Shown in pieces: positions 17,325-26,097 of a stretch of DNA of 64,000 nucleotides (position 1 is its first letter; each line of letters starts with the position of its first letter). Both the position numbers and the translations under genes were made by a program. Location of the stretch: positions 1 to 64,000 of the forward strand of contig JAAXZN010000061.1 of the NCBI GenBank assembly GCA_012719855.1, read 5' to 3'. The notes below the pieces were generated by a model, which saw nothing but the letters and a program-made list of their open reading frames with translations, had not been told where the DNA came from and searched no databases. This stretch comes from Serratia liquefaciens. Its GTDB lineage: Bacteria > Pseudomonadota > Gammaproteobacteria > Enterobacterales > Enterobacteriaceae.

Positions 17325-18412
17325 GCGGCATCTCCCGTCGGCAGGTAGCTGCGTAAGTCAATCCCGAGGGTTTTCTCTACCGGGGGATAGACCGCCGGAT
17401 CGGTGACCGACGAGGAAAGCGGGAACTGCGAATGATGCATATGGAAAATCACCACTTCCATGCCTGGCTTTAACTGCCCGGCGCTGATCGGGTTGCCGGC
17501 CTTATCTAGTGTGGTGATCACATCCGGATAACTGGCGAGACGCTCGCCGTGGGCGTCTTCCACCGCCATATGTTCATTCATGATATGGATACGGCGCAGG
17601 TCCTTGCCCTGGCCGACAGTCACGATGCCGACGTCAAACGCCTCTTCGGTATAACGCAGGCTGTTGGCGGCCACCTTACCGCTGCCGATAATATTGCCGC
17701 CGGTGTGGCGACAGATAGCCTCGACAATGCCGTTGCCGTTTGCCGCCAGAATGCTTTCACCCAAGGCAATCGCCTGGCTGATGCCCCCCAACGCAGCGTG
17801 TTGGCGCACGTAGGCGGCGGGGATCGGGTTGCGACAGCTGGCGATAAAGCCGCCGGACATGTCTGCCGCTTTGCGCAGCACCGGCGACACCTTGGCCGTG
17901 GCGCCTTTCACCACCAGTTCGATATAGGCGTTGTTGGCTCGATTGCCGCCGACGGCAGCCTGGATCATCGGTTCAGGGCTGGAAGCCAGGCCGATGGAGC
18001 CCATGTCGCCGGTCGGGTGGGCGCGCAGATCGCCGACCGCATCGACGACCTTGCAACCGAGGATCGCGGCAGGCAACCAGCCGTTGAGGGTGCTGGACAT
18101 ACCGTTCTGTCCGACCATCAATCCGGCGATAGGGGCGCCCAGTTCCTGCTGCACCAACTGCACGGCCTTAACGTAGTCGACGCCGAGCATTTGCCAGTCG
18201 GTCAGGCCGCCGGGGGCGCCAATCGCTGCCGCGGTAGCGATCCAGTCGTTATCGTTCAATTCCTCGAGGCTGACCAGTTCCGGCCGGCCAATGGTTACCG
18301 CCAGTCGCCCAAGCTCCAGGCCGTGGGCAACCCAACCGCCACCGCCGCAGGCAAATACCGAACCGCCTTTTACCGCGGCCTCCACATCGCTAAGTGTTAA
18401 AACACGCCCCAT
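17321..18412 (-). CDS. DUF917 protein, probable thiohydantoin desulfurase
   Basis: 363 aa. DUF917 family: FACGGGGWVAHG near the N-terminus, a DAVGDLRAHPTGDMG segment at the usual Asp-rich site, and GFIASCRNPIPAAYV. In the reconstituted bacterial ergothioneine pathway a new enzyme type removes sulfur from the thiohydantoin intermediate; the position of this gene between the hydratase and the hydantoinase genes makes it the candidate. That the published desulfurase is a DUF917 protein is from my memory and is not shown by the sequence. Start at 18412 follows CAGGAG. First gene of the operon. Confidence 0.7.
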   Translation of the reverse strand: MGRVLTLSDVEAAVKGGSVFACGGGGWVAHGLELGRLAVTIGRPELVSLEELNDNDWIATAAAIGAPGGLTDWQMLGVDYVKAVQLVQQELGAPIAGLMVGQNGMSSTLNGWLPAAILGCKVVDAVGDLRAHPTGDMGSIGLASSPEPMIQAAVGGNRANNAYIELVVKGATAKVSPVLRKAADMSGGFIASCRNPIPAAYVRQHAALGGISQAIALGESILAANGNGIVEAICRHTGGNIIGSGKVAANSLRYTEEAFDVGIVTVGQGKDLRRIHIMNEHMAVEDAHGERLASYPDVITTLDKAGNPISAGQLKPGMEVVIFHMHHSQFPLSSSVTDPAVYPPVEKTLGIDLRSYLPTGDAA

Positions 18413-18537
18413 GGTCTGTGCTCCTGAAAGTATCGGTGAGATTGCGCTTGAATGAATAATCTGTGAATAGTTGCGCTACCGGAATTCGATACTAGGGGGC
18501 GGTTAACCAAAATGTCGCATTACTTTTTATCACCTGC

Positions 18538-18556
18538 GTATAACACAATGTTAACC
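18538..18556. promoter_or_regulatory. candidate LysR site upstream of the DUF917 operon
   Basis: The minus strand reads GGTTAACATTGTGTTATAC, containing the palindrome TAACA-N3-TGTTA. The near-identical GGTTAACATTTTGTTATGC lies at 19526-19544. A further GGTTAAC half site is at 18501-18507, closer to the DUF917 start. Confidence 0.65.
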
Positions 18557-18614
18557 CATGCTTCAGGCGCAAAAAATGAGCCGCCATCATCCTGGGGAGC
18601 GGCGATGAAATGCG

Positions 18615-19511
18615 TTAGCGCGACCAGTGGATCTGCACGGATTCGAGGGTGGCAATAAACGCCTGAGCCAGCCGTGACAGGGGCTCGTACATGCCGTGTA
18701 CGATGCTGATGGGGGTTTTGGCGGTGGGTTCAATGGGCCGGAAAACCACCTTGGTCCACACCGGGCCGTTGGCGGTAATTTCATCGATCAGCGCAATGCC
18801 AACCCCGGCCTGTACCAGCGCGCAGGCGACGTGGATCTGCTGCACCTCGACGGTAGGGCGCAGAATGATGTCGGCGTCGCTTAACAGTTTTCGCACCAGT
18901 TGGCCGATCGGGATCTCGGCGCCGTAACCAATAAAAGGCTGGTCGATCAGATCCTCGATCCCTATCACATTTTTGGCGGTTAATGGGTGCGAGGCAGGCA
19001 ACGCTACCACCAGCCGGTTTTCATACAGCTGGCGCGAATGCACGTTGGGATGGCCTTCGTGCAGAAAAGCGACCCCCAGTTCCACCTGCTGCGTCAGCAC
19101 CGCCTGCAGCAGCACGTCCGGGATCATGGTGTGCAGGATCACCCGCGCTTCGGGCAATTGTGCGTGGAATTTGGCGATGGCGCTGGGGATCAGTCCTTGC
19201 CCCAGGCTTGGGCTGCAGGCGATACGCAGATGGCCCATACGGTTTTGGATTAGATCCTCTGCCACTTCGTTAACCCGCTGAACGCCCTGATAGACCGAAT
19301 TGACCTCGACAAACAGGTGGCGAGCCTCCGGGGTCGGGTACAGTCGCCCCTTGATGCGTTCAAACAGCGTCAGACCCAACCGCTGTTCGGTGTAGCCGAT
19401 CAGCCGGGATACCGCCGGTTGTGAAACGTGCAGCAGCTTGGCGGCACCGCTGATCGATCCGGTCAGCATGATGGCGCGGAACACTTCGATTTGCTTGAGG
19501 TTTAAACGCAC
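18615..19511 (-). CDS. LysR-family regulator of the ergothioneine-type cluster
   Basis: 298 aa. LysR winged helix at residues 1-60 (LKQIEVFRAIMLTGSISGAAKLLHVSQPAVSRLI) and a substrate-binding domain from about 90. It sits between the two arms of the cluster: the DUF917-hydratase-transporter-lyase operon downstream on the same strand and the hydantoinase-carbamoylase pair divergent. Matching TAACA-N3-TGTTA palindromes lie upstream of each arm, the one at 19526-19544 also covering its own promoter, so it probably controls both arms and itself. The inducer is unknown. Confidence 0.85.
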   Translation of the reverse strand: MRLNLKQIEVFRAIMLTGSISGAAKLLHVSQPAVSRLIGYTEQRLGLTLFERIKGRLYPTPEARHLFVEVNSVYQGVQRVNEVAEDLIQNRMGHLRIACSPSLGQGLIPSAIAKFHAQLPEARVILHTMIPDVLLQAVLTQQVELGVAFLHEGHPNVHSRQLYENRLVVALPASHPLTAKNVIGIEDLIDQPFIGYGAEIPIGQLVRKLLSDADIILRPTVEVQQIHVACALVQAGVGIALIDEITANGPVWTKVVFRPIEPTAKTPISIVHGMYEPLSRLAQAFIATLESVQIHWSR

Positions 19512-19525
19512 AGCCCCTCCACAAT

Positions 19526-19544
19526 GGTTAACATTTTGTTATGC
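19526..19544. promoter_or_regulatory. candidate LysR site in the divergent promoter
   Basis: GGTTAACATTTTGTTATGC, containing TAACA-N3-TGTTA, starts 15 bases upstream of the lysR start and lies about 145 bases upstream of the hydantoinase start. Differs at only two positions from the inverted copy at 18538-18556. Confidence 0.65.
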
Positions 19545-19687
19545 ACGAGTGATAAACAAGCATAAGACAGAATAGACAGCCTCACCCTACACTGGCCTGA
19601 CTGTCGGCACAATCGACCGATTGATAACCTGAGATATATGCATTTTTATGCATTTATTCTATGCAATGGAATAAGAGAGGTGGCGCT

Positions 19688-21067
19688 ATGAATCTGAGTC
19701 AACGGCCAGAACTGGTGGTCAAGGGCAATCTGGTGGATGCCGAGCGGGTGACTCCGGAAGGCTGGCTGGCCATCGCCGGCGGTAAAATCATCGGCAGCGG
19801 CAGCGGTCAGGCACCGGAGGCCCCGCAGGTGATCGACGCCGGCGGCAAGTGGATCCTGCCGGGGGTGATTGACGGTCAGGTGCATTCCGGCAGCCAGGCG
19901 AATCAGGAAGGATTGGGCTGGGCGTCGCGGGCGGCGGCGGCGGGCGGTATCACCGTGATGGTCGATATGCCTTATGACGATCCGGAGCCGGTGGCGTGCC
20001 GCGCTCTGCTGGAAGCAAAAATTGCCGAGGTGGAGCGTGACTGCCACGTCGATGTAGCGCTGTTTGGCACCCTGAACGCAACCTACGGATTCGATGCCGC
20101 TGCCGGACTGATCGAAGGCGGGGTATGTGCCTTTAAGTTTTCCACCTTCGAAGCTACGCCGGGCCGGTTTCCTCGGGTAGACGAAGACGACCTGATGCAT
20201 GCCTTTGAGCTTATTGCGCCGACCGGACTGGCCTGTGCGGTACACAACCAGATGCAGGAGCTGACGCGTAAAAATATCCAGCGAATGGTCGAGGCCGGCG
20301 ACACCGGCTGGGATGCATTTATGCGTGCTCATACGCCGCTGATTGAAAATCTGGCAACGGCGCTAATTTATGAAATGGGGGCGGAAACCGGGGCTCGCGC
20401 CCATGCGGTGCATGTTTCCACTTCACGCGGTTTCGAGCTGTATCGGATGTATCGGCAGGCAGGCTACCCGGTCAGCATTGAAACCTGCGTACAGTATTTG
20501 ATGCTCAACCATGAACAGCATACCCGCCAGTTTGGCGCCAAGACCAAACACTACCCGCCGATCCGTCCTAAAGCGGAAACCGAACTGTTGTGGAGCCATA
20601 TTGCCCAGGGCGACTGCACCTTCGTTTCTTCCGATCACGTCAGCTGGAGCCTGGAGCGCAAAGGGGACGACAACGTGTTCAAAAACGCCTCCGGCGGCCC
20701 CGGACTGGAGACGTTGTTACCGGCGTTGTGGACCGGCTGCGAGCAGCACGGCATTGCGCCGACCACCGCCGCACAGTTGCTGTGTCGCAACCCTGCACGG
20801 CATTTTCTGCTCGACGATCGCAAAGGGGGCTTTGACATAGGTATGGACGCCGATTTCGTGGTATTGCGGCCCGAGCGCTACAGATTCGATCCCGCTAACA
20901 GTTTGTCGGCGGTGAAATGGAGCGCCTTCGAAGGCATGGAGTTCAGCGTACGGGTGGAAGCCACCTATTGTCGCGGCCAGGCCGTCTTTGCCGAGGGCCG
21001 CATTCTCAATTCGCCGGGGGCGGGACAGTTTCTGCGCCCGCACGCCGCCGATGGAGCAGGCCAATGA
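19688..21067 (+). CDS. hydantoinase-like cyclic amidohydrolase
   Basis: 459 aa. Dihydropyrimidinase/allantoinase-type fold: Lys150 (CAFKF) is the likely carboxylated metal bridge, with His186 (AVHNQ), His242 (HAVHVS) and Asp316 (SSDH). The usual HxH at the first strand reads Gln64-Val-His66 (DGQVH), so one metal ligand is replaced; it may use one metal or a different geometry. In an ergothioneine pathway it would open hydantoin-5-propionate to N-carbamoyl-glutamate. Start 19688 has AGAGAGG 7 bases upstream and is preferred over an ATG 27 bases earlier. Its stop overlaps the next start (ATGA). Confidence 0.75.
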   Translation: MNLSQRPELVVKGNLVDAERVTPEGWLAIAGGKIIGSGSGQAPEAPQVIDAGGKWILPGVIDGQVHSGSQANQEGLGWASRAAAAGGITVMVDMPYDDPEPVACRALLEAKIAEVERDCHVDVALFGTLNATYGFDAAAGLIEGGVCAFKFSTFEATPGRFPRVDEDDLMHAFELIAPTGLACAVHNQMQELTRKNIQRMVEAGDTGWDAFMRAHTPLIENLATALIYEMGAETGARAHAVHVSTSRGFELYRMYRQAGYPVSIETCVQYLMLNHEQHTRQFGAKTKHYPPIRPKAETELLWSHIAQGDCTFVSSDHVSWSLERKGDDNVFKNASGGPGLETLLPALWTGCEQHGIAPTTAAQLLCRNPARHFLLDDRKGGFDIGMDADFVVLRPERYRFDPANSLSAVKWSAFEGMEFSVRVEATYCRGQAVFAEGRILNSPGAGQFLRPHAADGAGQ

Positions 21068-22314
21068 TCGAGTTAATCAACAGTGAACGCTTATGGGCGC
21101 GAGTCAATCATCTGGCGCAAATGACCTTGCCGGATGTGCCATGGACGCGGCGGGCCTTTACGCCACTGTTCAGCGAGGCGCGAACCTGGCTGGCGGAACA
21201 AATGAAGCAGGCTGGGCTGACGGTGACGCTGGACGAAGGCGGCAATCTGATCGGTCGGCGCGCCGGGCTGCGCAACGATCTGCCACCGCTGGTGACCGGC
21301 TCGCATTGCGATACCGTGGTGGGCGGCGGCCGCTATGACGGCATTATCGGCGTGCTGGCGGGGATTGAGATGGCCCATAGTCTGCACCAGCAGGGGATAG
21401 TTTTGCAGCACTCGTTTGAGGTTATCGACTTTCTGTCCGAAGAACCCAGCGACTACGGTATTTCCTGCGTGGGCAGCCGGGCGATGAGCGGTGAATTGGA
21501 CGGCAACATGCTGGCGTCCAGAAACGCGCAAGGCGAAACGCTGGCACAGGCGATGACGCGTATTGGCGCTCAGCCGGAAAAACTGACCCGGCCACTGCGC
21601 CTGCCGGGCGGTACCGCCGCTTACGTCGAGCTGCACATTGAACAAGGGCCAGTGCTGGAGCGCCAGAACCTGCCGATTGGTGTGGTGACGCATATCGTCG
21701 GCATCCGTCGGGTGTTGGTGACGGTGCTTGGGCAGCCGGATCACTCTGGTACCACGCCGATGGATATTCGTCGTGATGCTTTGGTCGGGGCAGCGCATGT
21801 GATTGAGCAGGCGCATGCGATGGCGTTACAGCAAAGCGGTAATCCGCATTATGTGGTGGCGACCGTAGGGCGCATCGCCATGACGCCAAATGTCCCCAAT
21901 GCGGTGCCAGGGCAGGTAGAGCTGATGCTGGAGGTGCGCAGTGACAGTCAGCCACTGTTGGACACTTTCCCGGAAGCGCTGTTGGAAAACTGTCGGCCAC
22001 GTTTGCAGAGTCTGGATTTACAGACGCAATTGCAACATGTCAGCCGCGCACGGCCTACTGCCTGCGCGGAAACGGTGATGCAGGCGATTGAGGGGGCCGC
22101 GCAATCGCTGGGGTTGGCCGGCCGCCGGCTGCCGAGCGGTGCCGGGCATGATGCGGTTTATATGGCGTCGACCGGGCCGGTGGGGATGGTGTTTATTCCC
22201 TGTCTGAATGGGCGTAGCCATTGCCCTGAGGAGTCGATTATCGAGCACCAGTTGGCCGACGGGGCCAGGGTGTTGGCGCAGGCATTGCTCAACCTGGATA
22301 AACAATTGGCATAA
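21064..22314 (+). CDS. M20-family N-carbamoyl amino acid hydrolase
   Basis: 416 aa. Allantoate amidohydrolase / L-N-carbamoylase branch of M20: His81 and Asp92 (GSHCDTVVGGGRYDG), Glu126-Glu127, His191 (LHIEQGP), His227 (QPDHSGTTPMD) in the dimerisation domain, and His362 (GHDAVYM) give a complete binuclear site. Translationally coupled to the hydantoinase-like gene. Expected role: N-carbamoyl-glutamate to glutamate, CO2 and ammonia. A start at 20917 would overlap the upstream gene by 150 bases and is rejected. Confidence 0.82.
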   Translation: MIELINSERLWARVNHLAQMTLPDVPWTRRAFTPLFSEARTWLAEQMKQAGLTVTLDEGGNLIGRRAGLRNDLPPLVTGSHCDTVVGGGRYDGIIGVLAGIEMAHSLHQQGIVLQHSFEVIDFLSEEPSDYGISCVGSRAMSGELDGNMLASRNAQGETLAQAMTRIGAQPEKLTRPLRLPGGTAAYVELHIEQGPVLERQNLPIGVVTHIVGIRRVLVTVLGQPDHSGTTPMDIRRDALVGAAHVIEQAHAMALQQSGNPHYVVATVGRIAMTPNVPNAVPGQVELMLEVRSDSQPLLDTFPEALLENCRPRLQSLDLQTQLQHVSRARPTACAETVMQAIEGAAQSLGLAGRRLPSGAGHDAVYMASTGPVGMVFIPCLNGRSHCPEESIIEHQLADGARVLAQALLNLDKQLA

Positions 22315-22336
22315 AAAAGGGGCCTGCAGGCCCCTT
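22313..22336 (-). terminator. intrinsic terminator after pckA
   Basis: AAGGGGCC-TGCA-GGCCCCTT stem followed on the minus strand by TTTTTT. It lies between the convergent carbamoylase and pckA genes; the T-run favours termination of pckA, and the stem could also slow the plus-strand transcript. Confidence 0.85.
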
Positions 22337-22362
22337 GTAAGGTTAATAAGGCGCGCCGGCGA

Positions 22363-23982
22363 TCAGAGTTTAGGTCCGGCGCTCACCAGTTTTTCCCCTG
22401 CCGCAGTCACGGTGTATTTGGCAAAGTTATCGATAAAGCGCTGGGCCAGATCCTGCGCCTTTTCCTGCCACAATGATTCATCGGCGTAGGTTTTACGCGG
22501 ATCGAGGATCGAAGGATCCACCCCCGGCAATGCCTTTGGTACCGCCAGGCCAAAGATTGGCAGGGTGAAGATATCGGCGTGCTCGATCTCCCCGTTCAAA
22601 ATGGCGTCGATGATGCCGCGGGTGTCCTTAATGGAAATACGCTTGCCGCTGCCGTTCCAGCCGGTATTCACCAGATAGGCCTGTGCACCGGCCGCTTCCA
22701 TACGTTTGACCAGCACTTCTGCGTACTGCGTCGGGTGCAGCGTCAGGAACGCCGCGCCGAAACAGGCGGAGAAGGTCGGGGTTGGGGTGGTGATGCCGCG
22801 CTCGGTGCCGGCCAGCTTGGCGGTGAAGCCGGACAGGAAGTGATATTGGGTTTGTTCCGGCGTCAGACGCGACACCGGTGGCAGTACGCCGAAGGCATCC
22901 GCCGTCAGGAAGATGATCTTCCTGGCATGCCCCGCTTTGGACACGGGTTTGACGATATTTTCGATGTGGTAAATCGGGTAAGAGACGCGGGTATTTTCCG
23001 TCTTGCCGGCATCGTCGAAATCAATGCTGCCATCGGCCAGCACCTGCACGTTTTCCAACAGCGCGTCCCGGCGGATAGCCTGATAAATCTCTGGCTCCGC
23101 CTGAGGAGACAACTTGATGGTCTTGGCGTAGCAGCCACCTTCGAAGTTGAACACGCCGTCGTCGTCCCAGCCGTGCTCGTCATCGCCGATCAGTTGGCGT
23201 TTAGGATCGGTGGAGAGGGTGGTTTTGCCGGTGCCGGACAGGCCGAAGAACACCGCCACGTCGCCCTGTTCGCCTACGTTGGCTGAACAGTGCATCGAGG
23301 CAATACCCTGCAGCGGCAGCAGGTAGTTCATGATTGAGAACAGGCCTTTTTTCATTTCGCCGCCGTACCAGGTCCCGCCGATCAGCTGCATGCGTTCGGT
23401 CAGGTTAAAGGCGACGAAGTTTTCCGAATGCAGCCCCTGCTGCTTCCAGTCAGGATTGGTGCATTTGGCGCCGTTCATCACCACAAAGTCCGGCTCGAAA
23501 TTCCGCAGCTCTTCATCCGACGGGCGGATAAACATGTTTTTGACAAAGTGCGCCTGCCAGGCCACCTCGGTGATGAAACGCACCTTCAGGCGGGTGTCTG
23601 CGTTGGCGCCACAGAAGGCATCCACCACAAACAGACGCTTGCCGGAAAGTTGGTTACCCACCAGCGTTTTCAGATGCTGCCACACTTCCGGCGACAGCGG
23701 CTGGTTGTCGTTTTTGCCGGTGCCGCTATCGGACCACCAAACGGTATCGCGCGTGGTGTCGTCACGCACGATGTATTTGTCTTTCGGAGAACGGCCAGTG
23801 AATTCGCCGGTATCGACGTTGACCGCGCCCAGCGTGGTTAACGTACCGCGCTCCAGCGCCGGCAGGTCGGCACGGGTTTCCTCGATAAACAGTTGTTCAT
23901 AGCTTGGATTATGGACGATCTCGGTAGCCTGATGGATACCGTAGCGGGCCAGTGTTTGTGGGGTAATCGCGATTGAAGACAT
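22363..23982 (-). CDS. pckA: phosphoenolpyruvate carboxykinase (ATP)
   Basis: 539 aa, the normal length. Converts oxaloacetate and ATP to PEP, CO2 and ADP, the first committed gluconeogenic step. Motifs: [11 protein letters not shown] (62-72) with the oxaloacetate-binding Arg64, HCSANVG with the metal-binding His231, the kinase-1a loop [11 protein letters not shown] (247-257), and [17 protein letters not shown]. Cytoplasmic. Monocistronic with its own terminator. Confidence 0.98.
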   Translation of the reverse strand: MSSIAITPQTLARYGIHQATEIVHNPSYEQLFIEETRADLPALERGTLTTLGAVNVDTGEFTGRSPKDKYIVRDDTTRDTVWWSDSGTGKNDNQPLSPEVWQHLKTLVGNQLSGKRLFVVDAFCGANADTRLKVRFITEVAWQAHFVKNMFIRPSDEELRNFEPDFVVMNGAKCTNPDWKQQGLHSENFVAFNLTERMQLIGGTWYGGEMKKGLFSIMNYLLPLQGIASMHCSANVGEQGDVAVFFGLSGTGKTTLSTDPKRQLIGDDEHGWDDDGVFNFEGGCYAKTIKLSPQAEPEIYQAIRRDALLENVQVLADGSIDFDDAGKTENTRVSYPIYHIENIVKPVSKAGHARKIIFLTADAFGVLPPVSRLTPEQTQYHFLSGFTAKLAGTERGITTPTPTFSACFGAAFLTLHPTQYAEVLVKRMEAAGAQAYLVNTGWNGSGKRISIKDTRGIIDAILNGEIEHADIFTLPIFGLAVPKALPGVDPSILDPRKTYADESLWQEKAQDLAQRFIDNFAKYTVTAAGEKLVSAGPKL

Positions 23983-24446
23983 ATCCTACTTCCTTATTAG
24001 TTCTATGCCCTTCGTCTTTCTGACCGCGGCCTTTGAAAGCGATAGGGCATATATTATGTGCCTGCTTTCCGCACGGTGCCGCGTGCAGAGCAAGGCTCGG
24101 GTACAAGCTGACCGGATTCAGCTATTTGCCGCTCCGGTTCTCATTAATAAACGCACGGATTTTTACTTCCATCTATAGCATAGCAGTGAATTAGCGCCTG
24201 ATTAATTTAATTACAAAACGCTGACGATAATTAATTAAAACCAACATTGGTGGGGGCTCACAATATTGAATTAATAAGAGGTAATTTAGTTTTGTATTTT
24301 TATTTTTTATCATATCGTCAGTGCTGTCCACTATTTTATTTATTATAAAAAGCCCATTCCGAAACGTACCTTTTAAAGTTTATAAATTATTTTATATGTC
24401 ATTAGACGATCCGCTCCACACTGAACGCTTGTCAGCAGGGTGAATA
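23983..24446. other. pckA-citS-like divergent intergenic region
   Basis: 464 bases with no credible gene. The half next to the transporter is strongly AT-rich (about 24180-24400, with runs such as TATTTTTATTTTTTATC), consistent with promoters and nucleoid-protein binding. I see no convincing operator palindrome or RNA gene. Confidence 0.5.
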
Positions 24447-25790
24447 ATGAAACAGATAAATGCAGAAATGACCTGTGAGAAAGAGATACCGCAACCTGAT
24501 TCATCAGGATTGATTAACCACCTGCGAAAAATGGATATCGGCGCCGTGCCGGTCGCGCTGTTTATCACCATTTGCGCGATTGTCGCCGTATCGGCCTACG
24601 CCAACTTCCTGCCAAAGAACATGATTGGCGGCCTGGCGGTGATCATGACGCTGGGCTTTGCGCTGGCGCATTTAGGTAAAAACATTCCGGTACTGCGTGA
24701 TATTGGCGGCCCGGCCATTCTGTGCCTGATGGTGCCTTCGGTGCTGGTGTACTTTAATTTCTTCCAGCCCAACGTGATGGGTACTGTTCATCTGCTGATG
24801 AAAGACGCGAATCTGCTGTACTTTGTGATAGCCAGTCTGGTGGTCGGCAGTATTCTTGGCATGAACCGGGTGATTCTGATCCAGGGCATGATCCGTATGT
24901 TCGTCCCGCTGGTGGTGGGCACGGTGACGGCGGTGGCAACCGGATTGCTGGTGGGCAAGCTGTTTGGTTTTACCTTCTACCACACCTTTTTCTTTATCAT
25001 CGTGCCGATCATCGGTGGCGGTATCGGCGAGGGCATTTTGCCGCTGTCGTTGGCGTATTCCGCCATTCTGGGTTCGACCCCCGACGTGTACGTCGCACAA
25101 CTGGCGCCCGCTGCGGTGTTGGGCAATATCTTTGCCATTGTGGCGGCCGGGGTGCTGGCGCGGCTTGGCATGAAGCGCAAGGCTCTGAGCGGTGACGGCA
25201 TGCTGATCCGTTCGGCGGAGGAAAACGCGGTGTTCGATATCAAGGAAACCAGCGGCAACGTCGATTTCCAACTGATGGGCGGCGGGCTATTGGTGATCTG
25301 CGCCTTCTTTATCGTCGGCGGCCTGTTCGAACATATCGTTCATATTCCCGGTCCGGTGCTGATGATTCTGTTTGCGGTGTTGTGCAAATATTGTCGGGTG
25401 ATCCCGACCTCGATGGAAACCGGCGCGCACAGCTTTTACAAGTTTGTTTCTACCGCGCTGGTGTGGCCGCTGATGATTGGCCTCGGCATGTTGTATGTTC
25501 CCCTGGAAAGCGTAGTGGCGGTGTTTTCGGTCGGCTATGTGGTGGTCTGCGGTTCGGTGGTGTTGTCGATGGGGCTGGTGAGTTTCCTGATTGCGCCTTA
25601 CCTGAAAATGTTCCCGGTTGAAGCGGCGATTGTCACCTGCTGCCACAGTGGATTGGGCGGCACCGGCGACGTGGCTATCCTCTCTGCGTCCAACCGAATG
25701 GGGTTGATGCCATTTGCGCAAATCGCCACGCGCATCGGCGGTGCCTCCACCGTAATTGGCGCCACGCTGTTATTGGGTTGGTTAATTTGA
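24447..25790 (+). CDS. 2-hydroxycarboxylate transporter (CitS type)
   Basis: 447 aa, 2HCT family, close to CitS in length. The two reentrant-loop GGxG motifs are present: IIGGGIGEGILPL in the N-terminal half and SGLGGTGDVAIL in the C-terminal half, with multiple membrane helices and a charged N-terminal tail of about 30 residues. Family members move citrate or malate with Na+ or H+, or exchange malate/lactate or citrate/lactate. No citrate lyase or malolactic enzyme gene is nearby, so the substrate is open. Single gene with its own terminator. Confidence 0.88.
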   Translation: MKQINAEMTCEKEIPQPDSSGLINHLRKMDIGAVPVALFITICAIVAVSAYANFLPKNMIGGLAVIMTLGFALAHLGKNIPVLRDIGGPAILCLMVPSVLVYFNFFQPNVMGTVHLLMKDANLLYFVIASLVVGSILGMNRVILIQGMIRMFVPLVVGTVTAVATGLLVGKLFGFTFYHTFFFIIVPIIGGGIGEGILPLSLAYSAILGSTPDVYVAQLAPAAVLGNIFAIVAAGVLARLGMKRKALSGDGMLIRSAEENAVFDIKETSGNVDFQLMGGGLLVICAFFIVGGLFEHIVHIPGPVLMILFAVLCKYCRVIPTSMETGAHSFYKFVSTALVWPLMIGLGMLYVPLESVVAVFSVGYVVVCGSVVLSMGLVSFLIAPYLKMFPVEAAIVTCCHSGLGGTGDVAILSASNRMGLMPFAQIATRIGGASTVIGATLLLGWLI

Positions 25791-25812
25791 ATCCGGGCTA
25801 AATTAAGGATTG

Positions 25813-25837
25813 CCGGGGTGGATTGCCCCGGTTTTTT
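25813..25837 (+). terminator. intrinsic terminator after the 2HCT gene
   Basis: CCGGGG-N7-CCCCGG stem followed by six T residues, 22 bases past the stop. Confidence 0.9.
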
Positions 25838-26097
25838 ATTTTCGCCTACCGCTAATAATAAGCACTCAAATGGAATGAAGATTGGCGAGGATATTTTTAA
25901 TCGGATAGTTCTGTATTTTTATAAAAAGCGTCTATTCTTTTCTCTAAGGGATTATCGTTCTCATTTAGAGTGCTCATGGAGGGCGCCAACCGCATTACCG
26001 AGAACCCCGTATTTATTCAGCACCGGAACACGGCCATTAAGGCCATCCGACAGTGATCGTATCGACTCACTGAAATGACGAATATGGAGATACTCTA
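25838..26097. other. serralysin upstream region
   Basis: 260 bases without a gene. AT-rich around 25890-25950 and then mixed; it should hold the serralysin promoter. A GGAG lies 8 bases before the ATG at 26098. I see no clear operator. Confidence 0.45.

Noticed and set aside
20917-21063. Upstream extension of the M20 gene
   Set aside because: Overlaps the hydantoinase gene by about 150 bases; the ATGA at 21064 gives the family N-terminus.
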